From the NCBI GenBank assembly GCA_030765055.1, contig CM060958.1, positions 112,011,127 to 112,075,126 of the forward strand: DNA of 64,000 nt. Reading direction: 5' to 3'. Source of the stretch: Mantis religiosa (taxonomy: Eukaryota > Arthropoda > Insecta > Mantodea > Mantidae). The first letter of the stretch is position 1; each line of letters starts with the position of its first letter. Shown here piece by piece: positions 12,922 through 26,219 of this stretch. Both the position numbers and the translations under genes were made by a program. The notes under the pieces are model-generated. The model had not been told where the DNA came from, did no database searches, and worked only from the letters and a program-made list of their open reading frames with translations.

Positions 12922-13419
12922 GTAAGAATATCTTAGTGTGTGTGTGTATGTGTAACGCCAACATAACTGTCAGTAAACGTACCTAATAGTCCAATGTTCA
13001 TACCTCAATCAGCTTTATAGTCTGTTGTGCTTTACGTAATGCTCATCCCTACTGCAAAGTTGAAGACATTCAAAACTAGGCATGTATCGATCGATGCCAA
13101 TAATTTTGATACTCGATATTTTCCACGACATCCGATAATGCAATAATTGATATCTTACTTCTACTTCTTGTTCCAATACAAGATAGGATATCGGGAGAAC
13201 AGTGTAGTGCTAACGAAACTAATCAGGTGCACATAATTAACGAGAGAATATTTAAAACTGAGGAGCTTTTTTTCAAAACTGAAAATGTCCACCGAAAACC
13301 GAAAATGAGTTAGGAATGGGATTGTGTTAAAATTCTTGGTTGCTATATGATGCTGCTGTTATTTTGTACCAAAACTGAACATGCCATGTATAAAACGTTA
13401 GAAATAACCTAACCTTACC

Positions 13420-13572
13420 CTTAGAGCTAACCGACATTAATCTTTCAAGATAAGGGAAAACTACGAAAAAAAAAACCTTATCTACATGACTCATCGTGAC
13501 CGAGATTCGAACTTGGGATCTCTTGAACGTGAGACAGATGCGCTACGATGTATGCACTACAGAGGCGGGCTA
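13420..13572 (-). repeat. SINE family A, tail-truncated fragment
   Basis: Minus strand: head (GGCGGGCT-side boundary at 13572), B-box GAGATTCGAA region at about 13500, and the CCTTATCTACATGACTCA body. It stops about 150 bp in, so the distal half is missing. Confidence 0.7.
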
Positions 13573-13663
13573 TTCCCATTGTGTCTACAACAAACTATGC
13601 AGTAAAACAGTTTCTGTAAATGCTCAGCTTATTTGAAAAGAAGCGGAAACAATGAGAATTTGG

Positions 13664-13925
13664 GCTGGTCCCGTAGCTAAGTGGGTAGAGCACCTGTCCC
13701 GGGCTCGATACCCAGCGGTGTGGGGACTTTTCTCCGACCAAAATAATTCCTCATCTTCTCCAGAGTCTGGAAGTATGAATGACAGTGTGAATGTGTACGT
13801 GATCGTATTCTAAACCCAACGAATACGAGTTAACACCTTCGATACGTTCAGAAGGAGAATGGTCGCCGATATGACCATAACACTTAAAGGCGGGGTATAA
13901 ATGGAGCAAATAAAAGAACAAGCGT
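13664..13925 (+). repeat. tRNA-derived SINE, family B
   Basis: The head GTCCCGTAGCTAAGTGGG with TAGAGCACCTG is a good A-box, and GGGCTCGATACCC 10-20 bases on is a good B-box. The spacing is too short for a working tRNA anticodon arm. A 200-bp unrelated body follows, ending near GGGGTATAAATGG. Only one copy is seen in the window. Confidence 0.65.
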
Positions 13926-14301
13926 TATGAAGAATATATTGTACCAGTCTAGGCATAACAAGTCATACATATATCGCATTTATTTTTCAGTGAACGTTAA
14001 GATGAACTCGTTTCAAGTTTGCCAAAAGTGGATTTAGATGACATCTCTCCCCCCAAAAAAAAATGTTACCCGTGAAATGGTGTTATTGGAGGTAAAGAAA
14101 TAATTACAATAAAATAGTCCAGTAGTTCACAAGTTCTTGATTCGATTTTGAACATTTGTAGTTTGTTTTAAAGCTCAGGACTATCTAATGTCTCTCATTG
14201 TCGTAGTATAAACGCATTTGAGCATAATAAATGTTACCCCTTTTAAAACATAATTGAAAAAAGATATGTTTTGAATTAGATAATAATAAAATAACAACAG
14301 C

Positions 14302-15199
<898 letters not shown>

Positions 15200-15229
15200 A
15201 TGATGATGATGATGATGATGATGATGATA
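15200..15229 (+). repeat. (ATG)n microsatellite abutting the AAT tract
   Basis: About ten ATG/GAT units directly follow the AAT tract after one CA junction, making a compound microsatellite. Confidence 0.95.
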
Positions 15230-15779
15230 AGTTCCATCGTACTGATTCTGATTACCAGTTTGATAGCTGCTTTGACGTATATATCTACAGTTGTAGGCTA
15301 TTGTTTGTACACTACGAGTGGTTAGTGCAGCATGTTTACAACGAAGAGATCAAGAAATTGACTCCCGCTCAATTTTGCAGAGTTTTATATACATGCTGTA
15401 CCTTAAATCATGTTGGGCCTACAGAATCACGTCTAGTAAATCATTAAACTTGTATTCTCTTGATACTCTGCATAATTAAGCTATCATTAGCGGCGCGCGT
15501 GCACAACAGACTGTATAGCTTATAGAAGTGGATGGGGATTCGAGAACACTGTATATATAAGCCATGATTTTGTTTATTTTCACCATTGCAGCTTAGTGCT
15601 AGCCCAAGCGTTTCGTGCTTCACTATCCAAAATGGTGATAAAATTATGAAATATTGTTGTGAACAATGATCAAATTAGAAAAAAAATTAATTCTCTGAGA
15701 GAGTTAGATCCTTTATTTTAATTTTTTACTTAAGTTTGCAGATAGTTAAGGTAACTTTTAATAGTTTTATATACACGAG

Positions 15780-15975
15780 TGGAAGGCGTAGGGCTCTAAT
15801 CCAATGACCGCAGGTACTACAGAGCTTACAGTTGCCCTACAGATAACTAATGAGGATGAATGGAATTTCCATAAAAACCTTATTCCCAGTTTAGTTTCGA
15901 ACACGAACCCTCGACCCTACATGATATCCTGCAATAATAAGGGATAAGCGCCATTGTTAAACCTGTAAGCTGTTC
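15780..15975 (-). repeat. Possible SINE remnant
   Basis: The minus strand has GGGTTCGTGTTCGAAACTA (a poor B-box) followed by AATAAGGTTTTTATGGAAATTCC, resembling SINE heads and bodies elsewhere in the window. No A-box or target duplication is clear. Confidence 0.25.
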
Positions 15976-16194
15976 TAGGGTCGGTGTTGAGGTACTTGAG
16001 AGATATTGTAAACAAAGCTGCTTGCAAGACTAACCATTAGGGTATTTCATTTGTTTTTATCCAAAAGTGGTTGTATATCATTTACCTGTTGGAATCGCAA
16101 ATAAACATTGAGCTAAAAAACTATGAAATTAACCAAATTAATACTTTGGCAGTTCTTTTGCTTGTTATTTAAAATAATAATTTTGATATATCTC

Positions 16195-16470
16195 CCTTCC
16201 TCACCAATTCTTGTGTTAGGAGTTGCTTGGGTTCCCTCAGAGCAAGGGAGCAGAAGTATATTGACCTGATAGATGAGATCAGAGTTGGGGGTCGGCTCAA
16301 CGCCTGGGATAAATAAATGATGGAGCAATTGGTGGAATGATGGTGGGGAAGCCGGAGGACCCGGAGAAAACCTACCCCAACACCATGTTGTCCACCACAA
16401 ATCCCCACTTTGCAGTCGCCTGTAACGGATCCAATGCCGCCTAGGTGAGAGCCAAGCAGTGTAACTACTC
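16195..16470 (-). repeat. Interspersed repeat C, copy 2
   Basis: This is a longer copy of the repeat at 8338-8575 in the same orientation, sharing the CCCTCAGAGnnAGG, GATGGAGCAATTGGT and TGTTGTCCACCACAAATC blocks. It extends further, to ACCGATCC/GTGGAGCGGCAC. Minus-strand frames of 107 and 129 codons here are repeat-derived. Confidence 0.65.
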
Positions 16471-16977
16471 CGCCGTGGAGCGGCACAAACAATAATTTTC
16501 AATCTCTATTAATTATTACACTAATATGTCGTTTTCTGATGAGCATGCAACAGCAATATCTCCTAAACTTTGCATTTCATATGTTAATATTTACCTCTGA
16601 GGTTTCAAATGAATATTTTTTCTTCATTTTTGTGTTGTTTTCATGCTAAGAACTTAGTAGCTTTCATTTTACAAAGTGATGAAGTCTTCATTTACTGTCA
16701 CATAACGAGGGGATGGAAAGTCTCTCAGGAGGGTTACCAGCTAGTTAGAAGTTTAGATTTTAAGTGAAGATTTAATTCACACAAACGTAGTTAATGTTGA
16801 GCATGATACGAGACTGGCTAGACTAAACTATGGAGGGAATTGAGCACGGAGGTCCAGAGTTGACCTATCGTACCTATGCTCCAAGTGTGACATCCCTGGG
16901 AGGAAGGACGAAGCGCGAGGAGACAGATGGCGGCCGTCCTAAAGAGCCACGACAGTGCAAAAGGCAGGCTCGCTATA

Positions 16978-17395
16978 TTTTACCTCTTGAAAACTCCCCG
17001 GCAGGCCAGTACAACCAGTATGCCACCCTACTCCTCGTAGGGGGGAGATCCGCCCCCTTCATTTGCCGTGGTACGGGCGATGCGGACTCCCAGCACTCGT
17101 GGTAACTCTGGGCCGAACATTCGAGCACCTCCCGTGTGGGAGCAGTTCGGATTGGGTAGGGCTCGAGGGGACAATGGCTCCCGATACCCATGGGAGATTG
17201 GATGCCTACGGCCAGGCTCCGGCCGCCCGGAGAGTGCAGAGGGTTGCCTAAGAAGTCCCAGGTGCTTGCCTTCAGAGCGAGTAGTTGGTGTGCTAGATCA
17301 CCAGGCGGCCTCATCGAGGTTATTCGATAGTCTTACCTGCGGGGTTGACGCGTGTTAAGTGAATTATCCACATTCATCCTGTGGAGTCACAGGGT
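16978..17395 (+). repeat. GC-rich interspersed repeat D, copy 1
   Basis: A 400-bp GC-rich block in otherwise AT-rich DNA. It shares GTTCGGATTGGGT, GCAGAGGGTTGCCTAA, TAGATCACCAGGCGG and CCTGCGGGGTTGACGCG with 55085-55495 (same strand) and with 30835-31195 (opposite strand). No protein frame is shared by all three. The order of blocks is constant, so it is one repeat unit of unknown class. Confidence 0.7.
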
Positions 17396-17559
17396 TGTAG
17401 GCATAACCTAACCGTATTGTCCTTCAAACAAACTGTGGAAGGCTAATAAAAGGAGAATAAAATCTGGTATTAAAATTAGGCACCAGGTTACAGAATTAAG
17501 AAGCCGAGAAGACTGTTGTGAATGTCACCCTACTGTGGTCCGGAAACAGTCCCACCGGA

Positions 17560-17870
17560 CTAAATTCGGAGACCGGAGAACATACCACAGGAAGAGGAAG
17601 TTGTACGAAGAACATATCTCCTGCCATGCAACGCCGAGACATCCGCTGGCATTTCTATCCTGAAAGTCACCACCAGATGTGAGATGATGTGAAATGATAA
17701 AGGGGAGGTGGTAATTCGGGGGATTTAGTTAAACTACATATCATTCGCCTGGCGATCCGGCAAAACCTCCAAGAAGCCCATGGGTCAGGTAGGTCGGCCA
17801 CGAAAATCGAACCGAACCTTCCGAATACCCGATCATAGACGAAACCCCCTGAGCCATTCCGTCCAGAAAA
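17560..17870 (+). repeat. Interspersed repeat E, copy 1
   Basis: Contains ATTCGCCTGGCGATCCGG, CCCATGGGTCAGGTAGGT and a GAAAATCGAACC block, shared with 31250-31450. In both places it lies next to repeat D, but D is reversed relative to E in the second place, so they are separate units. Confidence 0.55.
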
Positions 17871-17929
17871 TGACACTCAAACAGTAAGAGCAACAGTAGC
17901 GCTGGACAATAGGAATATCTGTGGAGAAA

Positions 17930-18150
17930 TTATGGGCTCTGAAGTTGCATATGGCACATGGTTGACGTAGCACCAAAGAAATCTTAAGACTAATTCAAAG
18001 TCCTGCTAACATGTGTCGGCCTTTCCCTACGTCGAACATCTGTGGCTCTAAATATTGTAATACAAAGCCACTCACCTGCAGTCTGATTTTTAAAAGAAGA
18101 TACGTGAAGGTCATCTGTTTCTCCACGTGGGTGCTTGGAATGTCGCCCAA
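17930..18150 (-). repeat. Low-copy repeat H, copy 1
   Basis: The minus strand shares the stretch from GATGACCTnCACGTATCTT to TTAAAAATCAGACTG, and later GCTACGTCAAC, with the plus strand at 20485-20640. It is a pairwise similarity seen by eye only. Confidence 0.3.
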
Positions 18151-19075
18151 AAGATCCCCTTGCTTTATCCTCTGAACACTCGAAACATAAACAAGGGTTC
18201 GAGTTATCTCACCTCAACAAAAACATGCACAGTTAATCTGTATTAGCCTACTTTAAGAACAGAAATGTTATTCACACATTCACTGCGTTGTAGCGTCTTC
18301 ACATTGAATTCTCTTAAATAATTGTTTACACTACGTAACTGGTACTTCATACTTATCGTTATTGCTGCTATGCATCGTAAGTTGACATTCCCGCACAGTG
18401 CGTTAAGTATTCCTCCATAGAAGCACATATCGGCGATTGTCGTGTAAAATATATCTTCTATCTTCAATTATATTTATTAATATTTCAGCTAATATCTTAA
18501 CTACTAAACTACAGATTCGTATAAATACACATACGGCAAAAGATAGTGTTCAACTCGCATGTGGTAATCACATAATGGAATCTCGAGAGTTGAAAAACCT
18601 CGGTGCAAGCGCTTCTCTTTTTTAAACCTTTCCTCGTTCCGTATACATTAATATCGTAATATACTATTATTAATGACTCTGTTAATTGACATGTTCATAT
18701 CAATGCTGCCGATATGTTGGAATTTTGAACCACAGGAATTATTTTACGTGCAAGTATATCTACTGACATGGGACTGTCACTTTTGGATAAAAGGAATAAG
18801 ATGTTCACTGATAAGGAGCAAACTCTCGTCTTTCTGTTCAAAAAATTCCCTAAGAGAACAGACAAATTCTCTAGCTTGTCTATGCAATGTAACAATCCGA
18901 CCGTAAGCTGATCTTTGCCTTGGGCCATGATTCCTCGGTCCACCTCTAATCCTACATCCACTACGTCTTACTTCCATAAAAGCGTATTTTGATTGGTTTT
19001 AACAAAGTAGACTAACAATACACAGGGCAACTGAATACTCAGGCAAACTCTGTTTCCCGCATACAACTAATCCTT

Positions 19076-20360
19076 GTTTCACATAAGCTTGCCCCGTATC
19101 TCTTAACGGTCACGTGACCTAATCCCCTCTCATTGGCTGCTGTTGTCGTACAGACTGTTGTGCGGTAACAATTAGCCCGTTATTTAACATAGTGATATAT
19201 CTTAATATCTTGGAAGAGAATTGTCAAATTTATATTTTCGTAACTGTTTGAATTGCATATATTATGCAACAGTGTTAATTTATCTGAAATGCCTTTTCAT
19301 TCCTAAACGAAGTAAAGAGGAGGTTCCTTTGCTTTAGCCCGCCATTCAGATGACACAATAGCACGTGCTTTAATGGTAGTTGTGATATATTTGTTTATAT
19401 ATGACGTTTATCACTGACTTTGTTTTGAGCTGGATTAGTCATATATTGCCATTCGAAGGTGTGTTGTGCCGAGTGCGAGAGCTAAATTATTTTACTGATC
19501 GTTTATTGCGCGTGTACTTATTACATGTGGTGCATGTGTTTAATGCACTCACAGAGAAAAATCCGTCTTTGTGAGTGAGAGAGTGAGCTACGCTCTGAAC
19601 TTACAGGTGTGAGTGTTAGATCCGTAGGAACACCACGACGTGAAATTGAGATAACAGGAGAACATATCACTTCAGGCAAAAGGAGGAATAAACAAAAGCG
19701 AGTGCTCGGAGAATGCGATTCGTGAAAGGTGCCGTACGTCGTCTTGTGCATAGTTTTGTTTTTAGAAACGAACTCCCTAACACAAATAAAATTCTGTCTG
19801 CTGTAAATGAGGATGCAGATTTACCAAATTTCAGCAGCTCTAGTCTGTATAGATTGCTTATACAGCTGCGGTTTGTGAATGAAAAAAGGGGCAAGAAAAA
19901 TGTGCTAAGAGACAGAGGCGATATTGCTGTGTGGCGAAGACGATATTTAAGGACAATAAGACTGCACCGGGATACAAATCGCAAAATATACTACCTTGAT
20001 GAGACTTGGATGAAAGAAGCACACACGAAAAGTAAAGTATGGCGTGACACAACTTTTAAGACTAAAGACAAGCATTTTTGCAAGGTATGTGAGCTGGTTT
20101 AAAAAATCCCAGTGGAAAATGCCGAAGGCTGAGCTGAGTTGAGCTTCATTACAAACTTATATTTTTGCATGCCTTCATTTCCTTATTTGTATGATTTTAT
20201 CTATCTTACTGGCAATTATTATGACGGTTACTGCAGGTTTAAATGTGACGGGATGACACCGCCTATGGTCTAGGGCGCGAAAGTATTAGCCAATTAGAGT
20301 GAGGGGGAAGGTAATTGCACGCGGATTGATACATGCCAGCCGGGCAAGGTTATATGAAAT
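19076..20360 (+). mobile_element. Tc1-like deletion derivative, copy 1
   Basis: The left end GTTTCACATAAGCTTGCCCC is matched, inverted, by the right end GGGCAAGGTTATATGAAAT. A second copy at 44031-45165 shares the ends, the GTCATGTGACC-like subterminal region and the transposase scraps. The length and partial coding content show internal deletion. Confidence 0.8.
19713..20102 (+). pseudogene. Tc1/IS630-like transposase fragment, 129-codon frame
   Basis: The frame reads RNELPNTNKILSAVNEDADL, then SSSLYRLL, VWRRRYLRTIR and YYLDETWMKEAHTKSKVWRDTTF. LDETW carries the first catalytic Asp of an insect DDE transposase clade, and the segment before it is the usual linker after the helix-turn-helix domain. 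The second and third catalytic blocks are missing: the frame ends at a stop just after KHFCKVCELV, and non-coding sequence runs on to the terminal repeat. It cannot be active. Confidence 0.8.
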
Positions 20361-20484
20361 AGACAGCAGCGATAACATACCTGAGAAGTATCTACATAAT
20401 TCACCAGTGTTTCTAATCAGTGTTTCCAATCAGTGTTTACGTTACCATAGCAACGATCTTCCCCTCTTACCCTTCGCGGCCATT

Positions 20485-20640
20485 GCCTGATGACCTACGT
20501 ATCTTATTTTAAAAATCAGACTGTACGTCAACGTCAGCAATAACAAGTCCACGTGTTACAGGAATGCGGTATGTGCTGCTACGTCAACATTCGGGATGTA
20601 CCTCGCGCGACTTCTAAAAGGCTTATGGCTTAGCACCACT
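20485..20640 (+). repeat. Low-copy repeat H, copy 2
   Basis: Shares the CGTATCTTnTTTTAAAAATC block and neighbouring TACGTCAAC with the reverse strand of 17930-18150. Confidence 0.3.
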
Positions 20641-21157
20641 AATTATGTAGCAAACATTGTGATTCAGTTTATTGCTGCATTCAAGGTTGAATTTATTAAC
20701 CCGTTTGCTGCCACCGTCGATTAGATCGACAGTGCCCGCTCACTGCTAAAATGCCAAGCTCAAATATGTTGACAGCGGTGAAAACTGCCAGCCTGCCACG
20801 TATGGTAATGTTAGCTCATAGAAAACAAAATTCATAACAAATGCAATTTTAAAGCAACATTAAAAATGTAAAAAGTGAATTTTGCCAATTAATTTCTTTT
20901 GAATACTGTGCTAACAGAATAATCGGATAGCAAATATAATTATATCCACGGCATATTTAATAATATTAATTTTGCTATTGTAATTTGAAGTGAAATGTTA
21001 CATATTTATTTTTAAATAAGCAAATAGTACTTAACACCACAAATGTGTGTTAAATTACAAATAACATATTCTGTTATGTTACGTAAAATCTACGCAAAAT
21101 TTAATTCACCAGTACTGATGATGATTTTACGCTGTTTTGCATCAATAATATATATAT

Positions 21158-22435
21158 GAGGGTGACCTGAAAATTCTCCGACCTCAACATGAAGATGGCA
21201 GCACTCGTAAATAAAAGCTAGAGAATTTTGTTGTGCATCTGTTGACAGTTACTCACCAAAGTTTCAGCCATTTTGGACGCTCAGTTGTTATGTAAAAGTC
21301 GTTTGAGTGAGTTGATGTGAGTGCTTTTATGAAAATGGACAAAATCGAGCGTCGAGCTGTCATTAAATATTTGTTTTTGAAAGGCAATAAGCCTACGCAA
21401 ATCAAAGATGAGTTGGATACTGTATATGGGGACTGTGCACCATCATTTACCACAGTGATATTTTGGGTAGCTCAATTTAAACGTGGCCGTAAGAGCTTGG
21501 GAGACGATGAACAAAAACTGCAACTACCGACAAAATCATCGCCGAAGTTTACCAAATGGTGACAGACACCGCCGAATTAAAGTGTGAGAGATAACAGAGG
21601 CTGCAAACATGTCAAAATAACGTGTTTGTGACATATTAAATCAACATTTAGACATGATAAAGCTGTCCGCGCGTTGGGAGCCGCATTTGCTCACGTTAGC
21701 CCAAAAACGTGTTAGAATGAACATTTCCAACGCCCTGTTGGCGCAGTTTAGGCGCAATAAATCCAAGTTTGGCACCGATTAATTACTGTAGATGGAACTT
21801 GGATACACTGTAGTACGCCCCGAAACAAAAATACAGTCCAAACAGTGGACTGCAAAGAGGGAACAGGCTCCAAAGATAGCAAAAACTGTTTTTCGGCTGG
21901 GAAAGTGATGGTGACTGGGGTAGTCAAGGAGTTATTTGAATATGTTATCTTCAAAATTAAAAACCATTACAGGAGCATACTACGCATCATCACTTGACAA
22001 GCTGAAGGCAGAACTTGCGGAAAAACTGCCACATTTGCAGAAAAAGAATATCCTGTTTCACCAAGACAACGCACACTCTCACTCTTCAGCGGTTGCAATA
22101 GCGAAAATCCACGAATTATAGTTTGAACTGCTTGGCCATCCATCTTAATCACAAGATTTAGCCCCAAGCGAATTCTGTTTGTTCCCTCATCTGAACATTT
22201 TGCTCGGAGGACAGAGATTTTCGTCAAATGAAGAGGCAATCAACTTCGTGAACAATTATTTTGCAGAGGAAAACGCCGAGTACTATTTGGACGGGTGACA
22301 AATATGGGAGCACCGGTGAGAGAAGTGTGTAAAGTTACAAGGAGACTGTGTTGAAAAAATACAAAACTAAAAAATAAACAAGTTCTGAAAAAATATCTTG
22401 TATCTAGTTTAGATCGGAAACTTTTCAGACCACCT
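21158..22435 (+). mobile_element. Mariner element, near full length
   Basis: Left end GAGGGTGACCTGAAAATTCT, right end AAACTTTTCAGACCACCT (inverted). The size is 1.28 kb, full length for mariner. Same subfamily as 2124-3330 in opposite orientation; the two can be followed base by base over most of their length. Confidence 0.9.
21335..22360 (+). pseudogene. Mariner transposase, broken
   Basis: The start is MDKIERRAVIKYLFLKGN, the mariner N-terminal helix-turn-helix, preceded by an alternative in-frame MSAFM start. The second helix region GDCAPSFTTVIFWVAQFKRG follows, then a frameshift after about 80 codons. Later frames keep the catalytic blocks: LITVDGTWIHC (first block, with Gly where Glu is usual), FHQDNAHSHSSAVA (second Asp) and a PSEFCLFPHLN segment (third block), ending at GDCVEK. 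Several frame breaks and stops make it inactive. Confidence 0.9.
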
Positions 22436-23776
22436 ATGGATATCGACGGTGGACGTTTTAAGGCACAAACTCTCTTATGTGATTAAAACGACTGCACCGT
22501 GGCTTAATATAAGTGCTGAATGCTCGTGTGAATTTTACTGAATGCTCCATATAAGCCCTAAGAAACAAGTCGGGATTATTCTTCTTGCATGCCCCGCTTA
22601 GTTTTTCTTTAAGCTAAGACCGTAACTAATTTTCAAAAGCAGCTAGTTAAATTTTGTTAGCGTCCTACATTTTTCTCATTTATCTGAATTCGTGCGGGCA
22701 ATGAAAACGATATATTTTACAAAGATCTGCAAAGTTTCCATTCACAAAGTTATATTCATCTGGCATTATAATGGAGAACTTCAGTTCGAAAATTAAATTA
22801 GTTTTTATCCGCTGCTTCCGGAGAAAACTTGGAGACACGCTACAAACAATCTGGAGATGGAGGGGTGGTCAGGAAGTGTGCAGTGATATTCTTTTTGTAG
22901 AGAAAAATTCTCCTCGGAGAGAAAAATACGGCATAAAGTTATGACTAAGGGAGAAAACTGTGGAAATAATTAGCGTTTTGCAATTTAATAAAACGTTTTC
23001 CATATTTAATAAAGAATGTGATGTATAAAACTACCAAGTGCCGCTTTAAAATAGTAATGTAGTTGAGAAGTTTAATCTATAGCCTTGAAAGTGAAGTATT
23101 ATTACACTGCAGACTGCAATGCAAGTTCTGCATTCAGAATGATAATTAGGCCAGTACAGTCCAGAAATTACTGATAGTGCAACGAGGAACGGAAAAGTTT
23201 CTACGAACATAATATCGTGATTTATGCTACTTTTCAACGTTTCGCATTAAAATGCTCTACTTTATGTACAGTGGATGAAATCTGTTTCACCTCAAAATGC
23301 TACTACATACATTTTATTGTTTCCTATATCTGGAAAGTTCAGTTCCTATATCTGAAAAATTTCCTATATTTCCAGAAAGTTCCTATATCTGAAAAATTAT
23401 GACCGTAAAAAATTATGATCATTCGTTATTGAACTGCCCTCGTATTTATTAAATCAACGTTTACACACCCTTTTACAGTTATTATATCTTGACTATTGTT
23501 ACTGTTCGTCTCTATCCGGTTTTTCTGTCTTTCTTTTATTTTTGTTTCGTATTTATATCTAGTTGTTACACCAGGACCTGCTATCCTACATATGTGCAAA
23601 TCACTCCTGGTTTCGAAGATCTAGTACGGCGCCTACCATTCAGAGTAAATAAGAGTTACCCCTACCTTAAAAAATAATTAAAATTAAACCTAGATACCAA
23701 ACTGGGGATGAACGAAATTATATTCATATCTTTCTTTAATTTTGTTTGCAGCAATGTCTATTATAAATGGTGGATT
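22436..23776. other. Intron 1 sequence, nothing recognised
   Basis: AT-rich, with short frames only. There is a small local repetition of TTCCTATATCTGGAAAGTTC-like units at about 23320-23395 (three or four imperfect units of about 20-25 bp). Confidence 0.5.
23320..23398 (+). repeat. Short tandem repeat, TTCCTATATCTG units
   Basis: TTCCTATATCTGnAAAnTT recurs about four times with small changes, giving an imperfect minisatellite. Confidence 0.6.
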
Positions 23777-23787
23777 GGAAAATTGGG

Positions 23788-24127
23788 TTAAAGGCAACCC
23801 CTGGCGCGACAGCCTTTAGAGGGCCAAGGCCTACCAATCCGACTGTTGGCCTCACGCCCACTTACGCACGGCATAGGTGGACGGTCATCCAACCGATACG
23901 GGGAGGAGATGTGGTCAGCATCTCGGCGTCCCTCAGGCGGAGTTGTTGGTTTCCGTGACCAGGGCCGCTTGTTTAGCGTTCCTCACTTTCCTCACGATGC
24001 TGAATGGGCACCGGTGCTACACCCGGGACCTAAAAGCCGGACCCCATGGATGGGATCGAACCCGGGCCACTTTCCGTGGCAAGGGACCAAGACACACTGC
24101 CTTAGCCCACTCGCCACGGCGCAGGAC
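23788..24127 (-). repeat. tRNA-derived SINE, family G, with target duplication
   Basis: The minus strand begins GTCCTGCGCCGTGGCGAGTG, with GGGCTAAGGC as A-box and GGGTTCGATCCC as B-box, followed by a 250-bp body ending near GGGTTGCC. It is flanked by near-identical GAAAATTGGGT (left) and GGAAATTGGGT (right), the target-site duplication. Related copies are at 41072-41416 and 41885-42222. Confidence 0.85.
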
Positions 24128-25044
24128 GGGAAATTGGGTAGTCCATCTAATATTAGGGCCACCTCAAAATAACTTTTCTTTTACTTCAATAGTTTTAAGC
24201 GCAAATATTGCATTAATTGGTGTTTTAAGAAACAATGCGAAAATTATTCTAAGAAAGTAGGTTGCTCGAACACGGCCCACTCCCCCCCCCCCCCCAAGCG
24301 TTTACTTAACACAGATAGTTTTAGATGCTTATAGTAGAACATTTTGTATAAGGGACAAAAATTCTTATGTATTTGAATCCAAAAATGTTTCAAAAGTGTC
24401 TTATGTTAATTGGAGATGAGAAATGCTAGAAACAAAGGAAGATGAGGTTACAATTAAGAACATAGGATCCTAGTGGCTTCTCGGAAACAATTAAACGCTG
24501 TAGATGTATAAACAGAAACAGAAGCCTGTCTGAAGGTACAATTCCAATTAGAAGCTGCAACAGCAAATCTCAGGTAAACATGATTAAAGAATTCCTGGAA
24601 ATAGGGTCGCATTGCGATCAAAAGTATCAAGAAATACAACTAACTACAGTAGTTTTCTATGCGTGTGAATATGGAGTTGCAAGCCATCTCTGAACAAAAG
24701 CGTGGATTGAAATGATTAATAAGGATTAAAGATAGGAGCTGGCTCAGAAAAGTTAACTGTAATTGTTGTGTACTGGAAAACTAACGTGTAACAATCATCA
24801 GTCAATCTTTAGATTCCATATGTCTCTCAATATAAGGATAGAACTACTAATTTCTGTACACTTATTATTCAGCCATATGGTAGCAATTTATAGAATTGCA
24901 AGTCTACCTTAATTGTTATGAGAATTTGTTAATGGGGTATTCTGCTACAAATTTTAATCCTAATGTAATTCATTTCGAAAATACTGCTTATCATAATTTA
25001 TCAAAAGTGATTTTAACAAGTCACATCATCTTAGAACGGGTTAC

Positions 25045-25108
25045 ATCATCATCATTATTATTATCATCATCATCATCGTCGTCGTCGTCGTCGTCGACGT
25101 CATCGTCG
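25045..25108 (+). repeat. Compound (CAT)n/(TTA)n/(CGT)n microsatellite
   Basis: CAT, ATT and CGT triplet runs follow each other and abut a SINE A head fragment, like the AAT tract near other SINE tails. Confidence 0.9.
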
Positions 25109-25147
25109 TCAGGCAGACACGCTACCATCTATGCTACCGAGGCGGGC
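25109..25147 (-). repeat. SINE family A, head fragment
   Basis: Only the first roughly 40 bp of the tRNA-like head (GCCCGCCTCGGTAGCATAGA on the minus strand) remain. Confidence 0.65.
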
Positions 25148-25980
25148 GTTTTTCTATTATATTGAGAGTTAAACCAGATAGAATTTTTAAAAAACCTTCA
25201 TTTTTAAAAGTACATCCTATAGCACTTTGCACAGCATAGTAAAATTCAAATTTAAAGATTAATAAGTCAAAATTTAGAAGAAATACCACACAAAAATTTA
25301 AAACTATAAGCTACATTTTGAACTGTACCCGGAGGCTAAGGTACAATTATACAACTTGCTTTGATAATTTAAAATATTTAATAAATCTCTTATTCACAAT
25401 GACAGCTTACTTGCACAGTTACACTTAACTTAAACTTCCTCGAAAGTTGAACTTTGTACACATTATAACTTCAGTCTAACACCTGCTATTAAATGTTTTG
25501 AACTGCAACCGGGAGCTAAATCATCATGCGCGCGCTATGAGAGGAGAGCCCCGGCTACCTTGTCTCGTCAGCCCGGAGAGCTGTCCGAGAGAGGAACCAA
25601 AGCAACCTTCACGCGCTCACACAGAGAAAAAGGGAAACACGAAACAACTGAGGCACACGCCTCGTGAAGTAAAGGTGCAATCATCACAATTTTCTAACAA
25701 ATTTATAAAATTGTTAATGAAGTTTTGTCTTATTTTATTATAATTAGCTTTGTGGTAAAGAAATAACTAAAGCTATATCTTAGCAATTTATTTAGACTGA
25801 AGCAGTTTGTGTTAGTTAATTTGTATTAGTAATTACTCCATGAACTCAACATTAAAGTTATTCATATTGGGTCATTCTATACTAAAGAATGCGTTTGAGC
25901 TTTTCTCTTCTTATTTTTACATTTTACTGAGATAGCTGTCATACATCTCAATATCACAACACAATTTTCTTTTGTTGCAG
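25148..25980. other. Distal intron 1, nothing recognised except the 3' splice site
   Basis: No element is recognised. The end (25960-25980) is a pyrimidine-rich tract ending TTTTGTTGCAG, the acceptor for exon 2. Confidence 0.5.
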
Positions 25981-26011
25981 ACAGAAGTACTGGATGAGGA
26001 ACAGGCCACCA
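25981..26011 (+). CDS. TpnC: Troponin C coding exon 2, 31 nt
   Basis: The acceptor TTTTGTTGCAG precedes and the donor GTGAGT follows. Joined to the ATG at 12919 it reads MTEVLDEEQAT and leaves one base (A) of the next codon, which exon 3 completes as ATG. LDEEQ followed by xxLRRAF is the standard N-terminal helix of insect troponin C. The exon is too short to be found as an open frame and is supported by splice sites, phase and family match together. A mariner element starts only 45 bp after its donor. Confidence 0.85.
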
Positions 26012-26219
26012 GTGAGTATCAAACATTTCTTTTTGTATCTGCTCTGATGTGCTGTACGAGGGGGTGTCGTAAAGTTGTAATTATTACCCGGTAGTTTTTA
26101 TGCTAGAGTGATGAACATTTTTCAGTGTCATTACTGGTCCCTCGAGACCTAATGTTGGTAGTTTCAGTGATTAGAGTCCTTTTGTTACAGTGAGTGCCCG
26201 AAGTGACTGAGGTGTAAGA

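Noticed and set aside
13664..13740. Functional tRNA gene
   Set aside because: A and B boxes are good, but the spacing between them is too short for an anticodon arm and a SINE body follows.
16830..17105. 91-codon frame with several Pro/Arg-rich stretches
   Set aside because: It runs into repeat D and is not preserved in the other copies.
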